Part shown: one piece after another, positions 30,340-40,576 of the stretch
Layout: the number at the start of each line of letters is the position of its first letter
Numbering within the stretch: position 1 is the stretch's first letter
Source: Arabidopsis thaliana
Taxonomy: Eukaryota; Streptophyta; Magnoliopsida; Brassicales; Brassicaceae
Direction of reading: 5' to 3'
DNA: 64,000 bases
Assembly (NCBI RefSeq): GCF_000001735.4
Contig: NC_003075.7
Span: forward strand, 15,935,001-15,999,000
Translations under genes and position numbers: made by a program
The notes under the pieces: generated by a model
The model's input: the letters and a program-made list of their open reading frames with translations, nothing else
Database searches by the model: none
Told to the model about the DNA's origin: nothing

Positions 30340-30380
30340 TATAATGGGCCTTCCTTTCTACTTAGTTATGGCCCATTATA
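30340..30380. repeat. Inverted repeat with two site II motifs upstream of U6
   Basis: TATAATGGGCC (30340-30350) and GGCCCATTATA (30370-30380) are perfect 11-bp inverted arms around a 19-bp spacer. Each arm contains a TGGGCC element. The pair lies 20-60 bp upstream of the USE, and between it and the TIR remnant on the other strand. Confidence 0.8.
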
Positions 30381-30481
30381 ATATAGTATCTCACCGTATA
30401 AAAAAATCACTAGCGTTTTCCCCACTAAACCCATTTAAATGGAAAATTGACTGACCACAACAAAAAAAGGAAAGTCTGTTC

Positions 30482-30604
30482 ATGGATTCTACTTCTTCTT
30501 CGTTATCTCGAAACTGGAGATTCCACGCCTTCCCGAGCTTTTGCGGAGAAGATCTTCGTAAAACCTTTCTAAGCTATTTCCTCAAGGAGTTGCAAAGGAA
30601 ATGA
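30482..30604 (+). pseudogene. Truncated TIR-domain remnant of a TIR-NBS-LRR gene
   Basis: An ATG at 30482 opens a 40-codon frame with stop at 30602-30604. It begins MDSTSSSLSRNWRFHAFPSF and continues with CGEDLRKTFLSYFLKELQRK. This matches the first conserved segment of plant TIR domains, the start of TNL disease-resistance proteins: a Ser-rich N-terminus, then the F-PSF-GED-RKTFLSHFLKEL signature. In complete genes the TIR continues for about 130 more residues in the same exon. Here the frame stops and the following DNA no longer resembles a TIR. I call it a relic. A functional micro-protein is possible but unsupported. Confidence 0.75.
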
Positions 30605-30692
30605 ATTCTTTTAAATAAGTCACTGTATCAGATTGTGTGTATTTTTAATTACTCACGAATAGTTATCAACTACAGTTAAGTTCTAGACTTTT

Positions 30693-30893
30693 ATGATCCA
30701 CTATACAATGAAGGTATCCCACGTTAGTAGTCCACGAGTCGGAGTCGGAACGGACCTCGAAAGGCAAACTTTATTGATGGCAAATCCAAAAGTTCGAAAA
30801 GTGCTTTTAAAATTCGGTGTTGAGAAGAAGAAACAACAGATGTTTTTGGCTTATAGAAAACATGAGCATCACGAGTCACAGATGATTAGTTAA
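30693..30893 (+). CDS. Hypothetical ORF, 66 aa
   Basis: A 66-codon ORF lies between the TIR remnant and the APM1 3' end. The product is basic, with a segment LMANPKVRKVLLKFGVEKKKQQ that looks more protein-like than the surrounding AT-rich frames. I do not recognise it. It may be another remnant of the same ancient insertion, part of the APM1 3' UTR region, or chance. Confidence 0.2.
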   Translation: MIHYTMKVSHVSSPRVGVGTDLERQTLLMANPKVRKVLLKFGVEKKKQQMFLAYRKHEHHESQMIS

Positions 30894-30914
30894 TTCTCGA
30901 GTAGCGGAGTTCTT

Positions 30915-33900
30915 TTAGTTTGAAGAGAGCTGAGCAACGAGCTGCGTGAGATTATCTTCCTTCTTGATACTCTCCACCCAATTGGCATTGATATGTACCC
31001 TTTCAATGCTCTGCTTCAAGGTTCTTGCCATCGAAGGCTTTGATCTTGTTGCAAAAAACTCCTCCACTTCTTTGGCTTTCTCAAACGACGCAAACTGAGA
31101 CAATCAACATAAAGTGTAATCAATGGGAAAGGCCAGCGAGAGGATCAATAGCTATTTTATGGATATGCATAAAGGGGAGGAGGAACAAACCGGCGATACA
31201 ACTGCACTTATGAAGCGTGTTATGAGAAATCCGGAGCCCCATGTGTTTCCTATATACTCCCACTTTTCCTGTAGCCATTTCCAAGCTACTTCACGTCCTT
31301 CCCAACTTACACCGGAAAGTCCATAAAGTGCATCTTGATTACGGACCTGGAAGAATAAGAACCTCACATCACATCAATTTTTTCAAGCGCAATGATATTG
31401 ATTATTTACTAACTCTACAGAGTGGAAAGCAAAATCCATATAATCTACCTCATCAGACAATACGAAGTTAAGAACATCTTGAACTATAGTGGGGTCTGGG
31501 CAAGATGCTAAAGAACCTGCAAAGTCACAAAGGAAACATTACTACTTGAACCACAAATTTTTATTTATTTTATTTTTCAGGTACGAGACCAAAGTTTGCA
31601 GTCAAGTTACCTAAGATTCGTGTTTTCTCTTGGCTCAGGTCGGTTTCCCTATAAACTCTCAGAAGAGACTCATAACCAGATTTGTCTGATTTGTTAGCTC
31701 TCTGCATTACAGCAACATAAGCAGCCTGCAAACACAAAACCCATACAGAAATTAATAAAAAGGTTCACCATTCCAGTTTCAAAGTGTTATCGGGTTCTAT
31801 GAAAAGAAACAAACCCTTCTAATGTCAGGAGGCAGAAGCGGAGTGTTCCTATCAGCCAAAAATGCATCAAATCTTCGAACTGCTTCCTTTAGTGTCTCAT
31901 CATGCCCAAACACAGCAAGTGCAGTTAAGACTTCCCCTCTCAGCATAGCATCTAGATGGCTCTCGCCTTGCTTAGGATCCCAACCAAGTTTCCTGTAAGA
32001 ACAATCAGCATTGTAACGACATTGTTTTTTTTTTGTTTAGTAAAACAGAACATTAGTCTAAATTCTGGAGATGCGTAAAACAGCTTACCCAGCAGCAAAC
32101 TGGAAAACGCCAATGAAGAAATGTTTAATCCCAGACATCAGTTCTTGATTTGCATCTGCTCCAATCTTCACAACTTTGTAGCTTATCTGTATGGAAGAAG
32201 AGTAAGAGCCAGAAGCAAAAGCAAACTTATGGACCAGGGAATTTAAAGACAGAAAGGGGAGATCCTTACAGCAATAAGATTTGACAGCACAGTATAGTCA
32301 AGTTCCTTCTTGTAAGCACTACACAAAGTGAGCAATGAGGCCAGTGATTGCTGACGAGCCATAGTAAGTGCAAACGAATCATCCAAAATACCTGTGAAAT
32401 ACAAAGTAGGATATCTATCTCCAAAGAAATTTCATTCTGTCAACCAGAAAACAAAATTCTGCAAGGTTGAATTACCATATCTATCGATAGAAGTCAAGCT
32501 TTGGCTCTCTGTTGCATTTCTGAGTCCAGCCGCAAGGCTGTCATCATATTTCACCCTATAGAATCCAGCCTGATCAACATTGATTTTTATCCAAGAACAT
32601 GTCCCATTAATTTTGTCGCTACCATCGGCAATGGAGCAGCCCAATAATTCCTTTAAATCATACGCTCCAGATTTGGATTCTAATAAGAAGTTTTTGCGCT
32701 TTTCATATGAACCACAACACAAGGTCACTGGTACAATCCATTGTCCTTCCCCAGGAGAACCACTTGACAAGAATCGAGACTGAAAATTTCAAATGAATTT
32801 CGTTACTTAATCATGCACAATATCCCAAAGTGGTATAAACAGAACATCCAGAAAGGGAAATAAGTCTAAGTACCTGCTCGAGTTCCAATTTTCCATCTTT
32901 TATTTTGGCTGAGACGACAGGATATCCTTTTTGCTTTGTCCAAGAACTCATAAGCTTGTTCACAGGTTCTCCGGATCCCGCTTCCAAAGCAGCCCATAAA
33001 TCTTCTGTCTTCGCGTTTGAATAAGCGTGATTTTTAATGTATGCAGCAAGAGACTTCTGCTCACCAAAAGCCAAACAAGTAGGGTAAGATGTTTTGGAGA
33101 CATTAGTGAAACTGGAACTAGAAGCCACCATATTTACATGCATAATATAAACGCTGCAATTCTTTTGTAACTGAAGAAATGGGCATGAGAGCGAACCTGA
33201 AAAACCTCAGCACCAAGATAGCTTTGTAGCATGCGGATGACAGATGCACCCTTTCTGTAGCTTATTGCATCAAATATTTCATCAATTTCAGCAGCATGAT
33301 TAACCTCCACCTGGGGAAATTTATGGACTTATGACAAATAGGCAATAGGGTATCTCTGGGATCGATAGTGAAATTAAGGAAAACCGACATTATTCTGTGA
33401 AGACATATTGACAGCATTTTGGTTACCTCTATCGGGTGAGACTCCTCAAGCCCATCTAGCCTTAGACCCTCAGTAGATTCATCTAAAAACTGGGTCCAGA
33501 TTTTCCATTCAGGGAACAAACTATCAGTAGCCAAGTAGCTGACCTGAAACAGATAAAGAGTAACAATATATTCACAACAAAACTCAAAATCATTGTTAAT
33601 ACTAAGACCTAAGTTTGCAATGTACCCAAGTAGCAAAACCCTCATTCAGCCATAGATGAGTCCACCACTCCATAGTAACAAGATTGCCAAACCACTGGTG
33701 GGCCAGTTCATGAGCAACTACAGTGGCAACCTAGCAGCAGAAATTTAACTGCTTTAGATAATTGCACAAGAGAGCACAAGACAATTTCCTCTAGAGAATA
33801 AATGGACATGTTTACAGTACCCTCTGTTTGTTAGAAGCAGCTGAATGTTGTTCATCATAGAGAAGAGCTGTTTCACGGTATGTAACTAAACCATAATTCT

Positions 33901-35418
33901 CCATAGCTCCGGCAGCAAAATCTGGTATTGCAATCATATCCATTTTGGGAAGGGGATATGGCACAGCAAAGTACCTACAAGAATGATTGGACTTATGCAA
34001 TGAGATGATACATCCATTAAAGAAGCTCAGAAATATGCATGCACATAAAGTTTCAAATGTCAACGAAGGACCTACTCTTTGAACAGATCCAATGTCTTGG
34101 CACCAACATGCAATGCAAATTTCCCTTGGTCGGCTTTGCCCACTTGACAGTATACTCTGACTTTAATCCCTGAGAAAAAGATGAAACTTGATTTAGAGCT
34201 TCTCGACTTGACTAGACGGGAGATAATAATGGATAAAATTAATTTACCATCGGATGTATGATCTTCCACGTAGTCAAACAAACCAACAACAATTGCTACC
34301 AAATATGTAGACATGATTGGTGACTCTTGATAGGAGACAATCTTCAGATTCCCATTGACTTTCTCCTCCATTATTGGCATATTGGAGAGAGCCACCAAAT
34401 CAGTTGGCACCTCTAATGTAATCTTGAAGGTAGCCTGTTGAACAATGTGTCAATATTGATAGATAAAGACAGAAGAAGAACAAAATCACCAACTTGATAA
34501 ACTCATGCTGATAGAAAGAGGAGGGAATGAGAAAGAACAAGTGGAAACCTTGCAAGCAGGTTCATCCCAACATGGAAAGCATCTCCTAGCATCAGCTGGT
34601 TCAAACTGGGTAACTGCCATATTCTTCTTCTCACCGTTATGTTCATAAGTACTGCCACCAAGACAAATACAAGATCGTTCTAGAATTAATCTCGAGCTAT
34701 CTAACAGTAAAAAAAGATCGAAACTCATTGCTTTACCTTCTGTAGAATCCCTTCATTTTGTCATTTAGTACTCCATTGAAACCAAGTTTCAGAACTCCCA
34801 CTCCATGGGGAAGAATCTCACCAAACTCAAGCACGAGAATCTCATCCTCCTCAAACAAGACAACTTTTGGAGCTGCAAGCGCCTGCTTAACAAAACATAA
34901 GAAGCAACAACAAGCTAAATCTTTGCTGATTCCAGATTCAATTCCAATCCATGACAGTTTTCTAAAGTTGAGGATTGGTTTTTCAGTCGAACAGAAAAGT
35001 CTGGCTGAAACGTGATTGTATCTCTCTAGTTAATTTACCATTGGAATCAAAAATCATAGATGATGATATCCAAATACTCAGATCAAGAAGCTAATCATGA
35101 AAATGAATATCTCCAAGGCGCTAATTAGCTCAAAACCATAACTCCAATCACATTGCTAAAATCGGAATCCATAACAGCAAAAAAGAAACGCGATAGAGAG
35201 ACCTTAGAGGAGGAAGGAGGAGTGAAGGAAACGGAGGCATCGTTGACGGAGAGATCAGCTGCGTTGAGAACGATGAAACGAGTATCGGCGACTATGTCGA
35301 GATCGATGGCTACAGTTCCAGTGAAGGTGCAGGCGATGAGATCGGGATTGAGGCGGAGATCGTAGCGCTTGGGGACGGCGAACTTGGGTAGACGAGGCTC
35401 ACCTTTGAACTGATCCAT
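30915..35418 (-). CDS. APM1: Aminopeptidase M1 (M1 family metallopeptidase)
   Basis: A zinc aminopeptidase of the puromycin-sensitive/oxytocinase type, AT4G33090. It is membrane-associated and was identified through binding of the auxin-transport inhibitor NPA; it is needed for root and embryo growth. Eighteen exons (first 35418-35203, last 31094-30915) join in phase to 879 residues. The substrate-binding GAMEN is at residues 271-275. The zinc site is HELAH at 307-311, with the third ligand Glu330 in WLNEGFA, the exact HEXXH-x18-E spacing. There is no signal peptide, which fits a peripherally bound or soluble protein. The C-terminal ERAP1-like helical domain is complete. A TATA-like TTATAAAAG lies near 35475. 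The gene is divergent from the twin-CX9C gene. Confidence 0.97.
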
Positions 35419-35744
35419 TTTCTATTACTTGCAGATATGATTTTTTTTTGTTTTCTCTTGTTGGAGTTTTGTCTTTTATAATACGAGGGTTGTAAGCAAT
35501 TGTTTTATGTTACGCCACGCGAGTGATTCGTTTCTAGTAGAGGACGCAACGTTAATAACATTTACAAAACATTCAATAATATCACTATCAAATTCAATGA
35601 CGTTGGATTATCCATTAGCATCTCCAAGCTAGGCCGAATATGACAAAATGTGTTTTGACCAGTGAAGAAATGTTTAATCAGATTACACTTGTTCATAAGA
35701 AGATTCAATGTCACTACTACTCGTCAACTCAAAGTCCCGCGGAT

Positions 35745-35981
35745 CTAGTTTGAACAACACACATTTAATCGTTCTATATCCTCAATCATCTCCTTGATCA
35801 GATTCCCAACATCCCCTGAGTCCCATGTTGTACTGATGACCAGGGTGATCTTCTTGGCTCGGCGTGTCCGTTTCTCGAGGAGCATCCGCCATGTTCCACG
35901 TAGCTTCATCAGGTTGTAGCCTCTGTCCCTTGGAGCTCGGCCATTATACTTAACAGTGAGATGAAGATGATCTTTATTCCC
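35745..35981 (-). CDS. Unrecognised ORF or gene remnant between APM1 and the CX9C gene
   Basis: Between stops, the minus strand is open for 78 codons (35981-35745). The first ATG is at 35909, giving 54 residues that begin MKLRGTWRMLLEKRTRRAKK and continue with ITLVISTTWDSGDVGNLIKEMIEDIERL. Composition is balanced, with charged and aliphatic residues alternating. GC content is clearly higher than in the flanking intergenic DNA, which suggests coding origin. I cannot assign a family. A fragment of a captured gene or an unannotated small protein are both possible. Confidence 0.35.
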   Translation of the reverse strand, partial: GNKDHLHLTVKYNGRAPRDRGYNLMKLRGTWRMLLEKRTRRAKKITLVISTTWDSGDVGNLIKEMIEDIERLNVCCSN

Positions 35982-36644
35982 TTATTTATATCATCATAAT
36001 AAGACTTTAAAATTTTGAATTGTATAGTTTCTCTTTTTTAATGTTAATTTCCTCTCTTTCTTTTTTTGGTCAACGAGACTAATTTAGTTTTCTTTCTTGC
36101 CTAGGGTTTTCGTCTTCTGAAACGACGTCGTTAGGATCTTTCCAATCGAGTTCTTCCCAAGCTTCGTCGTCGTCGTCGTCTAGGTCGGGTGTTTAAATTT
36201 ACGGTTTCTGAGTTAGACGAGAGACTCTCAATCTCGGAGAATCTGAGGTTTTACGGGATATCCCGTTTTAATCAAATTCAGGGTAAATTTCAATTCTTTT
36301 TCCTTCTGAGATCTGATTTTTTTTCTTTTTTTTTTGGGTATTGAAATTCTATTATCCTTGAAAAGCTTCATACTTCTTAAAACTTTGCATTGTCTGAGTT
36401 TCATTTTTGATACAATCTCTCTATTTGATTCTTTCTGCAACTTTGGTTATGTTCATTTATATTTTTAGAGTATCAAAAATGAATCTTTTAGTTGTCTTTT
36501 GGTCATCTTGGATTATATTTCTCTGTTTGTGATGAATTCTGAAGCTTGTTGTTGTGTTAGATTCTTATTGTCTCACTGTTTACATTTTTATCCTTTTCTT
36601 AAGAGTGATGATATAGGTTTTTTTTTTTTCTGAATTATAGATAG

Positions 36645-36665
36645 ATGGATTTTCAGAGTTGCTAA
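36645..36665 (+). other. uORF (6 codons) upstream of the twin-CX9C gene
   Basis: ATG at 36645 and TAA at 36663-36665 form a six-codon reading frame ending 35 nt before the main ATG at 36701. It would be in the mature leader if the likely 5' UTR intron ends at the TTATAG near 36640. Confidence 0.4.
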
Positions 36666-36700
36666 GGTGGGACAGAGTATTAGTGGTGATTGCAACGACA

Positions 36701-37342
36701 ATGGGCTTATTGAAGAAAAAAGATTCAACTTCAGCTCGCTCCTCTACTTCTCCCTGCGCCGATTTGCGAAACGCTTACCACAATTGCTTCAACAAGTGAG
36801 TTTCGTTTGTTTCTCCTTTTGATGGATTTAGCTAGTTGCTGGGTTTAAGGGTTTAGCTTTGGTTAGCCAAATGGGTATTTTTTTCAGGGATTTCATTTCT
36901 GGTCTTTTGAAAGGTTTGGACCATTTGGATGGCATTGTCTTATTCCTTTTTCCTTTCTAATTCTTCCCTTTGGTTGGTGTATTTATCTGTCTGTCCAAAA
37001 CGCTAAAAATTGCATCTTTTTTTCTTGATTTTTTTCTGCAGATGGTACTCGGAGAAGTTTGTTAAAGGCCAATGGGATAAAGAAGAGTGTGTTGCCGAGT
37101 GGAAAAAATACAGAGACTGTCTCTCGGTAACTCACTCTGCTTCTCTGCTTCATCAGCTCTATTCATGTTTCCTGTGATCTTTAATCAAATGATAAGCTTC
37201 TCGTTCCTGAGTTTTGATTTTCGGTTTTCATGTAATTAAACAGGAGAATTTAGATGGTAAGCTTCTCACTCGCATTTTGGAGGTAGATGGGGAGCTGAAT
37301 CCAACAAAGCAAGCTACTGATTCAAAAGAATCCAGTTCATGA
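36701..37342 (+). CDS. Twin-CX9C protein, Mdm35/TRIAP1-like
   Basis: A 92-residue protein, AT4G33100 by position. Three exons: 36701-36795, 37042-37126, 37244-37342. Two CX9C motifs are visible, C-ADLRNAYHN-C and C-VAEWKKYRD-C. This coiled-coil-helix-coiled-coil-helix arrangement is typical of mitochondrial intermembrane-space proteins imported by Mia40. Spacing and the NKWYSEKF...W...EC pattern match Mdm35/TRIAP1, the partner of Ups/PRELI lipid-transfer proteins. The mitochondrial role is inferred from the family. The C-terminal 30 residues are unstructured. The gene faces methyltransferase 1 with only about 155 bp between stop codons. A partial copy of its last exon lies at 40345-40409. Confidence 0.9.
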
Positions 37343-37496
37343 TACTTGATCCCCATGTTTTTCGAGATAACATTGTCACTTTAAAAAGATTGAACAAACT
37401 CCTTTGGTATGAAACCATAACATCATAGAATACAAAGTAGAATGGGATTGTTGTATTCTTTATTGAAAAATTGGAAGAAAAATAAAGAAATCATCA

Positions 37497-39531
37497 TCAT
37501 TTCTTCTTGAAGAGGAAGTGTGCAACCATCCACTCTTCTCCATTGTTGTATCCGAAAAGCTCAGCAACCGCGATGAAGAAGGTTCTCCAGTAAACCATCC
37601 ACTTCACTGCTTCTTCTTTCCCATAAGTCACTTCCATGATTTTTTTTACTGCAACTATCTCCTTATCCATTCTTTTTAGCCACTCTTCACTGCAAAATGT
37701 TGTTTAATTATAAAGTTACAAACATTACAAGATAATTCTCGTCTTCTCTAGCATTTTACAACAAATCTTCCGAGTTTTTTTACCTTGTTTTTGCATAATG
37801 CGTCCCGCTTACGAGCCAATGATCCACAATCGAAACATTTTCCTGAACAAAACAACAACATATTGATATATTTCAATTGATCATAATCTACTGAATCATA
37901 CACAAGTTATAATGTATATTACTTGAAAATATAGCAGAAGATCTGCTGATGGCATTGTTCCTCCGCTGAAGAAGTGTCTTGTGATCCAGTCATCGTCATT
38001 CACATCCTATAGTGAATCAACACAATCTCAAGATTCCATTATTGCCAAGAAAACAAGAAGCTATCAAGTTAGACATTGATCCATACCTCAAAGTGGTAAG
38101 CAAATGTCTTATGGCAGAAATAGTGAACAAACAGAAGACTATCTTCCTTCATCCACTTTCCTATCTTCTTTAGTAGCTCTCCATAGTTTTTCATATGCTA
38201 ATCACAATCCCAAGCCAAAGCTAAGATATAAACCTCTGATCTTTGACAGGCAAAAATATAATGAAGCACAGTACTTAAAGAAACAAATCCAAACCTCAAA
38301 CATCTCGATGGAGAATATCCGATCGTATGTCCCTTCATGCTCAAAAGTGCTAATATCCGCGACAATGATTTCGATATTCTGAAGCCCGAGTTTCCTTCAA
38401 ACCATTTGAGATTATATTAAGTTCCATTTGTAGCAGCTAGAACTCGAAGCTTAAGATGTATGAGAAACTTAGTTACCGGCATTTCTCATCGATAAATGCT
38501 TTCTGCGTTTTGGAGTTGCAGATACCGGTTAACTTGCATTTGCTGTACTTGCGTGCAATGTACAAAGACAAGGATCCCCAGCCACATCCGATATCAAGAA
38601 CACTTTGACCATCTTCCACTTTAGCTCTTTCACAATAAAGAGCCAAAATTGCTTCCTCTGCATCTTCTAAGCTACTTGAATCGTTTGAGAAGTAACAAGA
38701 GCTGTACTTCATGTTTCTTCCAAGGACAAGTTCGAAGAAAGCTGTCGGTAATTCATAGTGTTGAGTCTTTGGCTTCTCGGTATGGATAGCTATAGGCATC
38801 TTCTTTATAGCTGAAGTATAGAACATCATTCATAAGAGATACTCGTTACATTTTGCAAATTTCTATAATGTGACAAACTATAAAATGTTCTAATTTTACA
38901 AATGTTTATAATTTTTCATTTGAATTAGTCTTATAGGCTTAGAGACGGGAGATCCAATGATCCAATGTAAATTTTTTAAAATTATACAAATATATTAAAA
39001 GAAGAAGAAATTTTGTTTTCGTGGATCTCTCAACAACAATATCTAAACTACTTTTTGTTTCACATTTCATTTTTACTCAAAAACTCAAACATCAACAAAA
39101 ATTAATATTGTGCGGCGCTAAAGCCGTCATGTTAGTTGTTTGCGGACGAAGCCCCACAAGCGAAGTACGTGTAACAACTTGCAACACACACACACCAGAT
39201 TGTTTCAAAATCGTCATAATAATCACTCAATAACACCAAAGCAAAATTAACAAAATCTAGTCTAAAATATAAATAAATTAAATCTAGATGTTGAAAAGAA
39301 AAGAAAAACGAGCTTTTAATTATATATGTGTCAGTGACACTTACAGTCAACAAAACGGAGGAGATCGGAGAGTTGCATCTCCGCCGTGGGTTTGTAACCG
39401 GAACGGAGACGACCGGCCAGAAGCAGACGTGTGAGCCGCCTAATGACAATATCCGGCAACAGATTCATCTCCAACAACGTCAAACCCACCTTCACTGATG
39501 CGCCATAAGCTACGTCAATAATCTTCTCCAT
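37497..39531 (-). CDS. SAM-dependent methyltransferase, coclaurine N-methyltransferase-like, copy 1
   Basis: A 355-residue class I methyltransferase of the CFA-synthase/coclaurine N-methyltransferase clade, AT4G33110 by order. Seven exons: 39531-39345, 38810-38477, 38394-38295, 38197-38087, 38006-37923, 37842-37784, 37689-37497. The SAM motif VLDIGCGWGS is at residues 133-142. The upstream HYELPTAFFELVLG and downstream FSIEMFEHMKNY and HYFCHKTFAYHFE segments are typical of the clade. Arabidopsis is not known to make benzylisoquinoline alkaloids, so the acceptor is unknown; a small amine or a lipid are both possible. No targeting peptide is evident. The start MEKIIDVAYG is shared with copy 2. 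Confidence 0.93.
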
Positions 39532-40344
39532 CACTGACGCGCCTTCCTTTTTTTTTTGTCTCTTGAGTTTTTTTTCCCTAAGGTACGATCTTAATGAGTG
39601 TAACGTTAAACATATAAATAGACACGGACGTAAAGTAAATAAGAAACAAATCAAACTCGTGGCTTTATTTCTTAATTCAACGTTCAGCCCACTAAGGATT
39701 GTTAATTACCTATTTACCTGTATTACCTTATTCTTTTGTTTGACTTCCATGTGACCTAATTTTAGTTTATACGATTCGAAAAACGTATATCGCTATTAAT
39801 TATAATTTTCTTATATTTAAAACTCTTAACAAAACCTTATCTTATCTTATCTTTTTGCAGTTGTCCGTGCTTAAAATCAGATATCGCCATTTTGCTATGC
39901 CAAAGAAAAGTTGGAACCGGGCCGGTTTACGACTTTGATGGGCCTTCTAGAATTTTATTTTTTGTTTTTTGGGGCCTTATATTATGTTTTTTAATCGGTA
40001 GTTAACCGATCATAACATAGATTAATTACTTTTATATCTTTTGTTATTCCAATTGTAGTTAATCAAAACCAACTCTGTAAGTTTTTTAAAATTTAATTCC
40101 GGATGACAACTACACACTAGTTCTTATTCTAATCAAAAATTATTATGATTCAAAACTTTAAAAACGGATACATAATATTCAATTGACGAAAATAGATATG
40201 TTCAATGTTCGACATTAACTAAAATATTTAAAAAATAATTTAGAATCGTATCATATATAAAATTAACATTAATAAAATAAAATGAGTTTTTTTGGTGGAA
40301 TGAGTTTTTGATTAACATTAATAAAATATTAAAATATTATTATC
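39532..40344. other. Promoter of methyltransferase 1 and unit junction
   Basis: Holds the copy 1 promoter, including the palindrome TCGGTAGTTAACCGA at 39995-40009. From about 40140 to the start of unit B at about 40345 lies AT-rich sequence not shared with the other unit. No gene. Confidence 0.5.
39990..40135. repeat. Promoter block, copy A of three
   Basis: This stretch begins TTAATCGGTAGTTAACCGAT and runs through a TTCCGGATGACAACTACACA segment. It recurs in degenerate form at about 43548-43735 (copy B) and more closely at about 43830-44035 (copy C). Copies A and C keep the same 15-bp palindrome; copy B has lost its right half. Confidence 0.75.
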
Positions 40345-40409
40345 TGGAAGTAGATGGTTAGCTGAATCCGACAAAGCAAGCTGCTGATTCAAAAGAATCC
40401 AGTTCATGA
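40345..40409 (+). pseudogene. Duplicated 3' end of the twin-CX9C gene
   Basis: This stretch matches codons from about Glu73 to the stop of the twin-CX9C gene (37278-37342), followed by the same 3' UTR. It lacks the upstream exons and a start. It also has an in-frame TAG after the fourth codon (GAA GTA GAT GGT TAG). It was carried along as the left edge of the duplicated unit and marks the breakpoint. Confidence 0.9.
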
Positions 40410-40576
40410 TACTTGATCCCCATGTTTTTCGAGATAACATTGATAAATTGTCACTTTAAAGAAGATTGAACAACTCTTTTGGTAGGAAACCATAAAGCCA
40501 TAAAATCACAGAATACAAAGTAGAACGAGATTGTTGTATTCTTTATTCAAAAAGTGGAAGGAAAATAAAGAAATCA

